A stretch of DNA of 64,000 nt, from assembly GCA_010015805.1 (NCBI GenBank), contig ML978127.1:620001-684000 (forward strand). Direction: 5' to 3'. The translations under genes were made by a program, and so were the position numbers. Below, piece by piece: positions 21,443 to 31,988 of the stretch. Under the pieces are notes generated by a model, which saw only the letters and a list, made by a program, of their open reading frames with translations, searched no databases and was not told the DNA's origin. Numbering within the stretch: the stretch's first letter is position 1; every line of letters starts with the position of its first letter. The stretch is from Rhizodiscina lignyota. Taxonomy: Eukaryota; Ascomycota; Dothideomycetes; Aulographales; Rhizodiscinaceae.

Positions 21443-22286
21443 AGTAGATGCTGAGGGACGCCAGAGACGGCGTCGAGGTGATAGAATAGCTAGCGGCCTT
21501 TGTTACTAATAAAGCACAGAGTTTTGAACGATATGTCAAGACAACACCCCAAAACACGTAGGACTAAGCTTTCGGAAATAGTGTGGCCTCTCTTGAAGAA
21601 GTACAAGAGCTGCTCGCTCTTAGGCTGAAGCTGACTAGCAGAATGAGAGAAGATGACTTAGGGAATCGAGAACAAGTCTACAGGCACCCATGAAGACATA
21701 ATATATCTAATATGCTGGGTGCACAGAGCTCCACGTTTTCCCCAGACTTGGCGAACCGTCTGGAGAACTATTTTCAGGGTGAGCACTACTCGAATTTTTT
21801 GCACTTACCGTCTCAACCAGCTCCGGCATTTCCGCGGTCAACGCAATCATCTTGCGTGCCCATCCCCATGCCGATCCGATAATCTAAAAGATTTTCTTAA
21901 GCTCGGAAGCATCATCCTGGACCATAGGCGGAAAAGTGGTAGGAAAGTGCTAGCACGCTGGGACTAAAACAAGACCCGTCGTCGGCGCCCCGGCTTGCCG
22001 GGGACAATCATCCACCGAGAACGTCAACCACCCCTGAACATACGAGTCATGACCCTGGCTAAAGGTTTTGCCTTCGAACTTGTCCGGTCCATAATTTTGA
22101 GATGCTGGATCTGATTTTGTTCGGTCCTCGGGGGAATGAGGGCGTTGGTCGTCAACACGATGAAATTTTGGAGCGATCATCGTCATTACTTAGATGACAG
22201 TCTACGGACAAAACCCCTACGACTTTGAACTTGCTCAGTTTACAATTAATCCTTAGAGATTTGGAGACGAACCACGCAGCGTCACG
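21443..22286. other. Divergent qutD/qutB control region
   Basis: 844 bp that should carry promoters for both genes. I searched for GGRTAA-N4-TTATCC by eye and found no full match. Nothing else recognised. Confidence 0.5.
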
Positions 22287-23276
22287 ATGCCATCCATCCC
22301 TTCCCTGCCGAAGACTGACCATTTAGATGGAGTTGGATATCTGTTTGGAGCGCCAATAGCGCATAGCATGTCCCCACTTCTACACGGAACGGTGTATCGC
22401 TTTTTGGGCCTGAATTGGGAGCAGTTTCTTTTGGAGTCTCTCGACATCCCAATGTTCATAAACCTTATCAATGACTCGAAATGCTTCGGTATTTATATAC
22501 TGTATCAGATTAGAAGAGCCAAGCATTGCGCTAACATTACAGCAGGCGCTTCGGTGACAATGCCGCATAAGCTAGCTATTATACCTTACCTCGACGATCT
22601 GACTCCGGAAGGACGTGATGTTGGGGCTGTGAATACCATCTTCTTCCGCGAGAAAGATGGCAAGAAGCAGCTCATAGGCACAAACACTGACATTGTCGGC
22701 ATTCGCGAATCCTTTTATCGAAATGTATCCAATCCTGATGCCGTTTTTCATAAGCGCCCAGGTATGGTCGTCGGAGGCGGCGGTGCTGCTCGAAGCGCAG
22801 TATACGCTTTGCAGAGATGGATGAAGTGCAGTCCAATATATATGGTGAACCGCGACCGATCCGAAGTTGCCGATGTCATTTCGGAATGCAAGTCGCGAGG
22901 CTTTGGCGACGATCTTATCGACGTCGCTACTCTAAAGCAAGCAGAGACCTTAGAAGGCCCCGGAGCGATCGTTGCCTGTATTCCCGATTTCGAGCCTAAG
23001 ACGGCGGCAGAGAAAGAGGCACGAAGTGTACTTCAATGCATGCTAAACAAGCCGCACAAGGGAGCCATTCTGGAGATGGCGTATCACCCTTCGCCGTGGA
23101 CGACAATCGGGCGATTATCGCAGGAGGCAGGATGGCGCGTTATCCTCGGAACTGAGTCGATGATCTACCAGGGCTTCGAACAGAATAGGTATTGGACTGG
23201 TAAGAGTATCGATGAGATGAATGTTGAGGAGTGTCGAGAGGTGATAGCGGCGAAGTTGCGAGAGGCCAAGCTTTAG
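22287..23276 (+). CDS. qutB: Quinate/shikimate 5-dehydrogenase QutB (QA-3)
   Basis: 311 residues in two exons (22287-22488, 22543-23276). NAD-dependent oxidation of quinate to 3-dehydroquinate (and shikimate to 3-dehydroshikimate), the first catabolic step. Substrate-site motifs are HSMSPLLHG, SVTMPHK (catalytic Lys) and GTNTDIVG; the Rossmann motif is VVGGGGAARSAVY. The intron at 22489-22542 (GTATTT ... GCTAAC ... ACAG) is 54 nt with no stop, so an unspliced frame reads through; splicing is favoured because it restores the CFAGASVTMPHK core and removes 18 residues alien to the family. Close in length to the Aspergillus enzyme (about 330). Confidence 0.93.
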   Translation: MPSIPSLPKTDHLDGVGYLFGAPIAHSMSPLLHGTVYRFLGLNWEQFLLESLDIPMFINLINDSKCFGIYILYQIRRAKHCANITAGASVTMPHKLAIIPYLDDLTPEGRDVGAVNTIFFREKDGKKQLIGTNTDIVGIRESFYRNVSNPDAVFHKRPGMVVGGGGAARSAVYALQRWMKCSPIYMVNRDRSEVADVISECKSRGFGDDLIDVATLKQAETLEGPGAIVACIPDFEPKTAAEKEARSVLQCMLNKPHKGAILEMAYHPSPWTTIGRLSQEAGWRVILGTESMIYQGFEQNRYWTGKSIDEMNVEECREVIAAKLREAKL

Positions 23277-23358
23277 AAAAGTTCAAGTAACTTCTGCTTT
23301 GAGATTTATTCCTGTACATACTACATGGGCTTACGTCTGACGGCCTGACTTTTCATCA

Positions 23359-24739
23359 TTAAGCACCCGGACGAGAGTAATCTAAATTGCGCACTCTGCG
23401 CCAAACTTCCCTTACAGTTCGCTCCTGGCCTTGACGGCCGGATTCGTTCGGAGCATCGCCGGCTGGCCTGAATCGATGTGAACAGCTGCGAATATCTCCC
23501 TCTCAATATGTTTTGCTTACCTGATTGCAAGATACAACCGACTACCAAGCCTCACATCTTCTATCGGAGCATGGGCCGGGTCTGGGGGCGGATTTGCAGT
23601 AGTAACAAGTCCTCCAGCCTCCTGGAGAATGCTGATACCTGCAGCGACATCCCTTCGACTTGTCAGAAGCTTCAACGGAGGACATTGTGATTCACACATA
23701 CCATTCCCAGCAGCCACCTTCCCACCAGATGTCGAAAGCGCCCATTGCGGTGTACGCTAGATCCATCGTTGCACTGTGATTGTCAAAAACATTTGAATTC
23801 CGAGCAAGGATCCTCCGTACCTTCCAAGACTCCTCACACCATGAACCATGCCGCCTTTGCCCTCTCTTCCGCCAATTTCAGCTGCCATATTCATAAAGCT
23901 ATCGACTTTGCGGTGCATGTTGCCGTCCGGCATATCTCTCCGGTCTTTGCCCCATTCACAAGAGAAGATACATTTACTTGGGGCATTTGGAGGCATTGGG
24001 GGAATTGGATTCCGAAGGATTGGTAGCTGTTGGGTTTCGTTCAACCAGGCTCCTCGCCCCGCACAAGCCGAGAATAGTTGCTTCAGGAATGGAGCGTTGA
24101 TGACCCCGATTGTGGCCTTGCCATTGAGGATGAAGCCGATGGACACGCAAAACATGGGAAACAGATGTGTGTAATTAACTGTGCCGTCCAGCGGATCGAC
24201 ACACCATGTTGGGTCATTGCCGATGAGATAGTCGCGAGAAGAACCTTTCGAATATGTCTCTTCTCCCAGAAATCTGACTCGAATCAGTATGTAAGGGTCC
24301 CCGGAAGGTAATGCACAGCTATAAAGCAGACGTACTTGTGACTTGGGTACTTTGCGCTTATCTTCGATTTGATGAAATGTTCAACGTCTAAGCATGCCTG
24401 AATTAGCGACAAAAATCGACAGGAGTAGCGAGAAGATTGATTATTCGCTTCCAGAACAGTCCAACTCTTAGGCTCGCAGACTTGTTCGGATGTCTTGCGT
24501 GTGTGAGGCAGAGGACTCAGGAATAGCGCTGGAAAAACGCTCAAGCAAGCTCAAGGGCATGTACCCTCGTCCGTTTTAGTGACAATGTCTACCGCATTAT
24601 CCTTCTCAATTTGCTGATCCCCTGCACCTCCATCTATCCTGATCTGAGCGCCTTTCAAGAGGGTATCACCTGCCTCCTTCCCAAGCTCAACGGCAAAAGC
24701 GTAGATATCGTCTAAATCTGCTTGGCTTAGCGATGGCAT
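23359..24739 (-). CDS. qutG: QutG (QA-X), inositol-monophosphatase family protein
   Basis: 330 residues in six exons: 24739-24565, 24387-24336, 24273-23821, 23773-23702, 23652-23521, 23467-23359; all junction phases agree and the length equals that of Aspergillus QutG. Metal-site motifs of the family are present: GEETY, WCVDPLDGTVNYTH and WEWDVAAG. The gene is a constant member of quinate clusters, but its substrate is unknown; a phosphatase role on a pathway-related phosphate is only an inference. Intron 1 is long (177 nt). The C-terminal exon is rich in Arg and Gly. It is convergent with qutB and divergent from qutE. Confidence 0.92.
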
Positions 24740-25233
24740 CTTGACGAATGCATGTCATAGGGCTTCTTGACACTTGGTTCCGTTCTTATGTCGAGAAAAG
24801 CTTACGGATATCAACGGCTAACGACGGGAAGCATACATAAGGATACGGAGTATTGAAAGGATGATTCATTTCCCTGGCTGCTGTCAATCTCGGGTGTGGA
24901 TATAGAGTAGGTAGCTGGCCGCCGATCATCGGGCCGTTCGGAACCCCCAGCTACCCCTATCTTACCCGACTTTTCAATTTTGCGAGCCTTGACTAAGGAT
25001 TATGTCTCTTTAAACTGATTGCGAGTTACTAATGAACTCAAAGATGGAGTCTCCTTGCTCTAATTGGGCGCCTAGCGCAAACAATTTGCCTGCGCTTGCG
25101 CGCTCGGCCTCGACATTAATACCACCAGAAGGCCCGTCTTGGAATAATTGCCCGGAAATCCAAGAGCTCTAAGGAAGCTCAATTGCACTTCAGAAAAACA
25201 CTGCTAGAGCGATCATTATCGGGTCTTCAGATC
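24740..25233. other. Divergent qutG/qutE control region
   Basis: 494 bp. Holds an ATACGGAGTATT at 24842-24853 (see findings). No full QutA palindrome seen. Confidence 0.5.
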
Positions 25234-25756
25234 ATGGCAAAAAGCATCTTGCTAATCAATGGACCAAATCTCAACCTCTTGGGGACTCGGGAGCCTCAGA
25301 TCTATGGATCCACAACTCTAGAGGATGTCGAGAAGGATGCCAAAAGACAAGCCTCGAGCCTTTCCATCCAGCTGGAGGCTTACCAGTCCAATTGGGAAGG
25401 CGCCATCATTGATCGTATACACCAGGCTCGCGGACAGTTCGACGCAATCATCATCAATCCAGGCGGCCTGACCCACACTAGCGTTGCGCTGAGGGATGCC
25501 CTGCTTGGAGTTGCCATTCCTTTCATCGAGCTGCATATCAGCAATATCCACAAAAGGGAGCCGTGGCGAAATCATAGTTACTTTAGTGACAAGGCTGAAG
25601 CGGTAATATGCGGAATGGGTAAGATGAGCTGTAACTCATGAACCCATCAATACACTGCTAATTTCTCTATCACCAAATCTAGGGACGTTCGGGTATAAAG
25701 CTGCGATCGAACATGTTGCGAAGAACTTCAAGGCCTTGGGTAGATCGAGTCTGTAA
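25234..25756 (+). CDS. qutE: Catabolic 3-dehydroquinase QutE (QA-2), type II
   Basis: 152 residues in two exons (25234-25618, 25683-25756). Dehydrates 3-dehydroquinate to 3-dehydroshikimate. Type II signature at the start: [20 protein letters not shown] with the catalytic Tyr; then [18 protein letters not shown] and [20 protein letters not shown], carrying the active-site His and Arg. Length is typical for this dodecameric family. A longer open frame begins upstream at 25183 with a non-ATG codon; the ATG at 25234 fits the family N-terminus. Confidence 0.95.
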
Positions 25757-26125
25757 ATGTTAGTGACAGGTCTCAGAGCCGGAGACATCTGAAAGGCCCA
25801 ATTGAGTCATGCAAAAGTTCTCTTCTATCATTGGATTGCATACTGTGTCAATGCGACCAAAGGCTTCACATCCCAGAAAGAGCGACAGACGAGGAGCATT
25901 GTTTCGTTGCAGATCAACCAGCCTTCGAGGACAAGCAACAAGCAAAATACTGCCTTACGAAACGTCAAAGTATCTTTGCAGACACGATACGATGTACGAA
26001 GCGCAGACGATATATCTATCCCTTGATTATATAATACCCAGTCCATTTGGACCACTGTCCATGCGTAACACAAAGACTATTGGTAGCGTCAGTTCTCGCC
26101 TTGTTCCATTTGAGAGACAAAGTCT
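25757..26125. other. Intergenic between convergent genes
   Basis: 369 bp of 3' sequence between qutE and the Gfo/Idh gene; nothing recognised. Confidence 0.5.
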
Positions 26126-27385
26126 CTATAATTTCGAGTCTTCCGTGGCATCTTCGTACATTGTCGCAATGTCCACCGGTAGCTTGGTTGCCATCGACTT
26201 CTTCACAGCTTCGCAGACAATGACTGCCCTTAATCCATCTTCTCCAGAGCATATCGGGCGCTCCTGGCCTCGTAATACTCTAATCAAGTGCTCCACTTGT
26301 AGCTCGAACGCAATTTCTTCCTTGACATTCACTTTCTCCTTGACTATATCATTGCTCCAGTTCTGCTCCGCACCTCCATAAGTCCACGTTTCCATGTCAC
26401 CGAGGCTCAAACTTCCGGCGCTTCCCAAGATCCTTAAAAATCCTTGCCGTGTAGCAGGAAAGAGGGGATTATCGCCTGTTCCCTGCTCATAGCTCCATGG
26501 ACTGCTCACTGCGTCGCTCAATACAAACGTCCCCACGACACCGTTCTCAAACTTGAGCACCAGCGCCACCCCCTCTTCGGCGTCGAAGCCGCGCTGTTTG
26601 ATCGTTTCCTCTGCATGTACGCGCACAATGGGGCCGATGAGGTAATGCAGCATATCTACTTCATGAATTAGATTAATAAGAATTGGCCCGCCATATTTGG
26701 ACGAGCGACGCCAAGTTGTGGGCTCGTCAAAATACGATAATGGTTTGTGAAGACCCCAGAGGCCACTGATTGCAATTATCTGGCCGAGCCTCGACTGATC
26801 GAGCAGTTGCTTTGCGGATCGAATGTATGAGTTGAAGCGGCGATGGTGGCCGACAAGGAGCGACAGCTTTTGCCGGGAGGCATGCGAGACCTGAGAGGTA
26901 TAGTTGTAAGACAAGCTGGATTTTGAATGCTATTGAGAGCGGTGTTGTATGACATTTGATTAAAATAAGATATGCTATTGTATTTTTATAGCTTGACGTT
27001 AAAGAAAAGGATATCCAGATGATGGCGCTCCGAATGCCTTTGCAGTACTTACCAGATCTTGACCGCTTTGAATATCAGGTGAAATGGGCTTCTCAACAAG
27101 TACATTGACACCGCCACTGAGTAGCTCTTTGGATATGCCCACATGCGTACGGTTCGGTGTACAAACATACGCCGCATCTGGCTTGTGCTCAGACTCGAGC
27201 AATTCCTGAACGCTCCGTAATCGAGGGACTCCGAGTCCATCCGCAACGGCCTGAGCAGCTGGGAGAGGGTCGACAATACAAGTCAGCTTTGCCTCTGGAT
27301 TCCCCAATACTGCTTGAGCGTGACGAGGACCAATCATGCCAGTACCAACAATGGCGATCTTGACTGCATTATTAGTTGAGTCCAT
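26126..27385 (-). CDS. Gfo/Idh/MocA-family oxidoreductase in the quinate cluster
   Basis: 365 residues in two exons (27385-27053, 26890-26126). The N-terminal Rossmann fold binds NAD(P) through IAIVGTGMIGPRHAQA (GxGxxG at residues 14-19); the family EKP motif is in NVLVEKPIS; the C-terminal half has the dimerisation sheet and the conserved GGPILINLIHEVDMLHYLIG. These enzymes oxidise or reduce sugars, inositols and related polyols. The substrate cannot be read from sequence; position between qutE and qutC, divergent from qutC, points to a quinate-like polyol or cyclitol. It corresponds to none of the classic seven qa genes. The intron is 162 nt. The ATG at 27385 is preferred over a GTG-led extension. 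Confidence 0.85.
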
Positions 27386-28360
27386 GCTTGTGATCTGATT
27401 GAAGCACACGGAAAAGGGTTGACCAGTGAAACAGACGATATGTATATTAGGAGAAGTAAGATTTATGTCTTAGAATTTTATAAATTGACTGCAAAACGCG
27501 TCCCATCTGCTCTCATTCGCATCGTGAGCTCGGATGTCAGAACAACTGCCCGGCGGGGGGTCAATCGTGGTTCCAACTGAGGGGATACAATGCTTACTAT
27601 GTGTTGGGATGAATGCTACTCCATGACACTCAAGAATGAATAATATATCCATACAGCACGACCCTCTCCCCAAACAGGAGCAGTAGGTCCGGCTCCCCCA
27701 TCACGGCGTTCCCCAGTTCGAAAGCGAAGGAAAAGACGCGGAATATTTTTCCGCGCGAGATTCTTTTAATGCATGCAGTTTGCAAGGGTCGTATCTTAGA
27801 TGCCCATGGGCCCTTGCAATTTCCCGGGTAAGCATTTACCTAGAGTAATCTGCGGGCCGTGTCGTACTTTCACTCAACGTCAACACCACTTACGGAGTAT
27901 TCCCGTCAGTAACCGCCCTGTGAATATTAAAATGGTTACACATGGTTTGCCTGAGAGAAGACTCCAGCGATAACGTTTATCCGCCGCCGTGATCCACGGC
28001 AATGCTCACAACTTTGCCATATCCTATCACTGCGGTACTCGAGCTGGCACTTATCTCAGTCAGTCCACAGATGGCTAGGTGCATGTAAATGCCTACAGAG
28101 TACGTATCTCATCATCTTTCGCATTCGTATACGTCAAACGAAGGCAAACGCCACTGCGACCTCTATTTCCTCATCCTTTCCAACTCACCCTTTCCAAACA
28201 CCTTTGAGTCGCGTTTCTGCAAGGATTATCTCCTGTACAACTTTGCTTTCAAGATACCCTAGACTTTCTCCTACTGGTTTAATAGACTCCGCCGATACGA
28301 TCTCATTCCAAACCGCGTTTCACGATCACATACAAAGTTGCCGAAGAAGCCTCAGTGAAA
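27386..28360. other. Divergent control region, oxidoreductase / qutC
   Basis: 975 bp. Holds an imperfect activator-like palindrome at 27967-27982 and a TACGGAGTAT at 27891-27900. Nothing coding seen. Confidence 0.55.
27967..27982. promoter_or_regulatory. Possible QutA-type site, imperfect
   Basis: GCGATAACGTTTATCC: a CGATAA half and a TTATCC half separated by 3 rather than 4 bases. It lies 379 bp upstream of qutC and 582 bp upstream of the oxidoreductase. Spacing and the first half deviate from consensus. Confidence 0.35.
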
Positions 28361-29461
28361 ATGCCACAACGTGCAGCAATAGCATCTATGTCCTTGGGCC
28401 GCGCATGGGTCCACAAGCTTCCAAACAAACTCGACCAAGCCGCGAAATACGGATTCGAAGGTATCGAGATGTTCTTCGAAGACATTGAGTACTTTGCATT
28501 CGACATGTTTCACGTCAATTCGCCTTCGGACCTCACACAAGACAACTACATCGACGCCGCGTCGGCCATACGAACGCTCTGCAATGATCGCGGCCTGGAA
28601 ATTGTGTGTCTTCAACCGTTCATGAACTACGAAGGTCTCCGGGACAGGGAAGCCCATGCTAGGCGGCTGGAACAGATGAAGCTATGGCTGCGGATTGCCA
28701 AGGTCTTGGGGACAACTATCGTTCAAATTCCGTCTAGCATGCTGCCCGAAGAGGAGCTGAGCGGTGACGTGGACGAGATGGTACAGGATCTTCAAGAAGT
28801 AGCAAACCTCGGCCTTCAAGAATCGCCAGTGATTCGATTTGCATATGAGAGTTTGGCGTGGGGAACCTTCGTGGACACATGGGAACAATGCTGGAAGATC
28901 GTTGAGATGGTGGATCGACCCAACTTTGGAGTTTGTTTAGACACGTACAACATCGCCGGTCGTGTTTATGCAGATCCCACAGCAGCTGAGGGCAAGACTC
29001 CCGATGCTTTGTCAAACATCATGGCGTCGATAGAACGACTTCGCAACACTGTCAACGTGGAAAAGGTGTTCTTTGTGCAGGTTGTCGATGCGGAAAAGCT
29101 TGAGCAGCCACTCATTGAAGGCCATCAGTTCTACAACCCTGTCCAACCGGCACGCATGAGCTGGTCAAGGAACTGCCGGCTATTCTACGGCGAGCAGGAC
29201 CGCGGCGGCTACCTGCCCGTGAAGGAAATCGCTGACGTATTCCTTAATGGCATCGGCTTTGAAGGATGGTGGTCGATGGAACTGTTCAATCGGTGCATGG
29301 CTTTTGAAGATCCAGGCATACCTGAAGAACTAGCTCGCCGGGGTATGGAGTCGTGGATAAAGTTGAAGAGAGACTTGCACATTGTTGATGCTAACAATGA
29401 CGATGGTGATATCGCGCCAAACGACATCCAGTACGACTACCGACTCCAGTTGAAACTTTAG
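28361..29461 (+). CDS. qutC: 3-Dehydroshikimate dehydratase QutC (QA-4)
   Basis: 366 residues, no intron. Converts 3-dehydroshikimate to protocatechuate, committing the carbon to aromatic catabolism. A TIM barrel of the sugar-phosphate isomerase / AP endonuclease type: starts RAAIASMSLGRAWVHKLPNK; KYGFEGIEMFFEDIEYF carries an early metal Glu; VCLQPFMNYEG, NFGVCLDTYNIAGRVYADP and GFEGWWSMELFNR carry the other metal-site regions. Length matches Aspergillus QutC. The ATG at 28361 is used; the longer frame begins with GTG. It closes the cluster; the next gene, XPT1-like, is unrelated and convergent. Confidence 0.93.
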   Translation: MPQRAAIASMSLGRAWVHKLPNKLDQAAKYGFEGIEMFFEDIEYFAFDMFHVNSPSDLTQDNYIDAASAIRTLCNDRGLEIVCLQPFMNYEGLRDREAHARRLEQMKLWLRIAKVLGTTIVQIPSSMLPEEELSGDVDEMVQDLQEVANLGLQESPVIRFAYESLAWGTFVDTWEQCWKIVEMVDRPNFGVCLDTYNIAGRVYADPTAAEGKTPDALSNIMASIERLRNTVNVEKVFFVQVVDAEKLEQPLIEGHQFYNPVQPARMSWSRNCRLFYGEQDRGGYLPVKEIADVFLNGIGFEGWWSMELFNRCMAFEDPGIPEELARRGMESWIKLKRDLHIVDANNDDGDIAPNDIQYDYRLQLKL

Positions 29462-29891
29462 GGAAACCCAAGAAGTGGAGTCATTACAGTTATATCTCTT
29501 TCACTCCTGGTGTATGCAAGCGGATAGAAGAAAGCGAAGTATCTGACTTGGTGAATTCGGCGACTAGTGCTAGCTTGATGCAAGAATAAAAGTCGTAAAA
29601 CGGAGTTTGTCTATGCGCTCTGCGTGAAAGGAGTAGTTGGCCCGCGAGACTTCACATACTTGCCAATATTTTCGTTGGCAATGGCAGGATGTCGAAATAC
29701 TCGCTCACGGACTGATGAATCTATGTATTGTGATGGGCGACACGTTCCACTCTTTCCACATGTCAAACCGATGCAAGCCTACACTAGCAATACACCAACT
29801 TAGCACGAAATTTTGATTGCGGTTCCCGCCAACAGAGATAGCCACCGCTGCACACGTTCGCATGTCTGGGAGCCTCTATGTGGCCCGCCAT
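29462..29891. other. Intergenic, cluster boundary
   Basis: 430 bp of 3' sequence between qutC and the XPT1-like gene. Nothing recognised. Confidence 0.5.
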
Positions 29892-30656
29892 TCACGTGGC
29901 GCCATTCGGCTTCTTTTGCTTCGCTGCCAATTGATCGTGCTCATCGATGTCTCTGCAATACTGTCAGTTTAACATTCCTCGGACCGGTTACCAATAATTG
30001 GATCTCAACTTACGTTGCCTCCCACGGATAACAAATCCACACATCTCCTGTTGTTTCGGCAGCCAGATACCTATGGTTATCCACCATTTCTTTTGGCAGA
30101 TGGCCCTTTTTGACTTTGTCCTTGTTGTGCAGTACGAAGATGCTGAACTTCGTCTCCTCTCCAGCTCTCCCAAGGTGCTTCGCCGCCTCATCAACATCCT
30201 TTTGGAGCTCTCTGACAGCATATTCGAGCGTTGTTCGGGTATCGTCCACCTCATCCACAATGAGGACATTCTTGCCAATCAAGTTTGCCATTTCCAAAGA
30301 AGACAAGTCAAGCCATTGTGTCCTGGTCACTTTTGTGCCTGGCTCTTCCACCGGGTTCTCTGAAGTTGTACCAAGTGTTTCATAGAGGGAAAGGCCGATT
30401 GCTTGAATGGGGATGTTGGGCGCACCAGGCCGTTTGAGGAAGGATCTGTGTCACTGGTAAGCCTCCACGTCCATCTTGGAAAGAAGAAAGAAAGCTCTTG
30501 ATCACAATGAACATACCGGAGAATGCGGGCAGGGACATAACCGCCTCCGCCAATAGCGATCATGAGGTTGGGCATGAAGTCATTGAGGATACGCTCGGCG
30601 TTGGCTTGACATAACTTATGCACCTCATTGTAGGTCACATAAACTTTTTCGACCAT
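29892..30656 (-). CDS. XPT1: Xanthine phosphoribosyltransferase-like protein (XPT1)
   Basis: 210 residues in three exons (30656-30517, 30445-30014, 29952-29892). Purine salvage: transfers ribose-5-phosphate from PRPP to xanthine or a related purine base in the cytosol. The type I PRTase fold shows MIAIGGGGYVPARILR near the N-terminus and the PRPP-binding motif NVLIVDEVDDTRTTLEYA. The residues after it (KGHLPKEMVDNHRYLAAE ... WICYPWEA) match yeast Xpt1 and related fungal proteins. Whether it uses xanthine or hypoxanthine/guanine cannot be settled here. The last exon is a short hydrophilic tail. Confidence 0.85.
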
Positions 30657-31598
30657 GATGGGCAGGCAGAGAACTTGAGGAGGAGAGAGGGTAGTAGGTT
30701 CTTCTCAAGGGGGATCTTTCCCAAAGAGATGTTGCCTTGCGCCAACGCCGCCAGAAAAAGTGCTCGCGATGCCGCCAAGCCGCGCCCTTATTGGTGAGCT
30801 ACATTCACATCCTACTTTACGTTCCTCGATCGGTTAATCTGAAACAGATAACGACTTTGGGGCATAGCGCCTCTGCCCAGACTCTCTCATTATTCCTTAT
30901 TAACTCATTGAACATGGATACATCTATTGTTGTAGTAATTCGCTGAGTATTAGTCAAAAAGACCACCGGAAGAGCGCGACCCTGTGTCATCCGTGTGGAA
31001 CGCTTTGAACGCCTGTTCACGTGCACGTCTGCTAATAGAAAGGGCCCTTCAATCCACCGTGATTGAGTTCGAGGAAGCTGAACCAGCCGCTGCGAATAGC
31101 CATGGTGGCCGGCCTGTGGCTGGACGACAGAGTCTGGAAGTTTCTTCGCTTCAATCTTCGGTTATAAGCCTTCTTTCTAAACATGGTGTAGAGAATTCTC
31201 AAGTCTCTCCACTTTATAAGCTCTCTATAATCGTAACTTCTCATCAACAATTTTATTTCGTATAGTCTCCTTTCCATCCTCTCTCTGAGGGCCGCGTGCC
31301 ACGTCGCACGTGTTTGATACACTTAACTGGCAGGGCTAGGGAGGTAGCCACATCCTTGCGACATGACGGAGTGGCGCATGCCAGGGTCCAATCGATTCTG
31401 GCCCCGCGTTGATGGTGATCTTTGATCGCTAGAGTAAAGCATTCCTTGTGGTTATCTCATAACTGAGACCTGAAAGGACGTCATAATGGTGGGGAGCGCA
31501 CGTCTACTTAAGAGCCATTCCGGAACCTAGATCAGAGCTTACACTTGTCCCTCAAGAAAGTAAAACGATTCCGCCTGAGTTTCAAAATTTCGCACAAA
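30657..31598. other. Intergenic, divergent promoters
   Basis: 942 bp between XPT1-like (minus) and the small Gly-repeat gene (plus). Open frames near 31032-31322 lack any family signature. Nothing else seen. Confidence 0.5.
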
Positions 31599-31988
31599 AT
31601 GACAGACGAAAACAAGCAGAACAAGAGTACTTAATTCCGATCAGCAGCAATGCTTTCTCACGATTACTCTAACACTTCCCAGGCGCCATCGGCGGCCTCA
31701 CTGGTGGGCTCGCCGATACACTGGGCAGCGCTGGTAACACAGTTGGCAAAACCGTAGGGGGTGTCGCGACCACAGGCAAGTGGAAATTTCTCTTCCATGA
31801 TACTCCAGCTGACGGTCATCACAGTTGGCGACACTGTGACGGGACTCGGAAAGGGCGTCGGAGACACTACGAGCAATGTGGCATCCGGCGTCGGAGACAC
31901 TGGCAAAAGCGCTGGAAGGACTGTTACGGACACTGCCTCAGGCGCGAAGAACGATCTGGGCTATGGAGACAAAGGGGACAAGCAGTGA
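31599..31988 (+). CDS. Small Gly/Thr-repeat hydrophilic protein
   Basis: 94 residues in three exons (31599-31626, 31683-31775, 31825-31988). The body is a run of imperfect repeats of the form VGDTVxGLGKGVGDT / TSNVASGVGDTGKSAGRTVTDT, ending LGYGDKGDKQ. No signal peptide or membrane helix. The pattern recalls small fungal stress-linked proteins and LEA-like amphipathic repeats, but I do not recognise a named family. Intron 2 begins GCAAGT, a GC-AG intron; the frame and repeat are restored only with this splice. Confidence 0.68.

Noticed and set aside
22489-22542. 18 extra residues in QutB if the frame is read without splicing
   Set aside because: The insert interrupts the conserved SVTMPHK region and has clear donor, branch and acceptor signals, so it is an intron.
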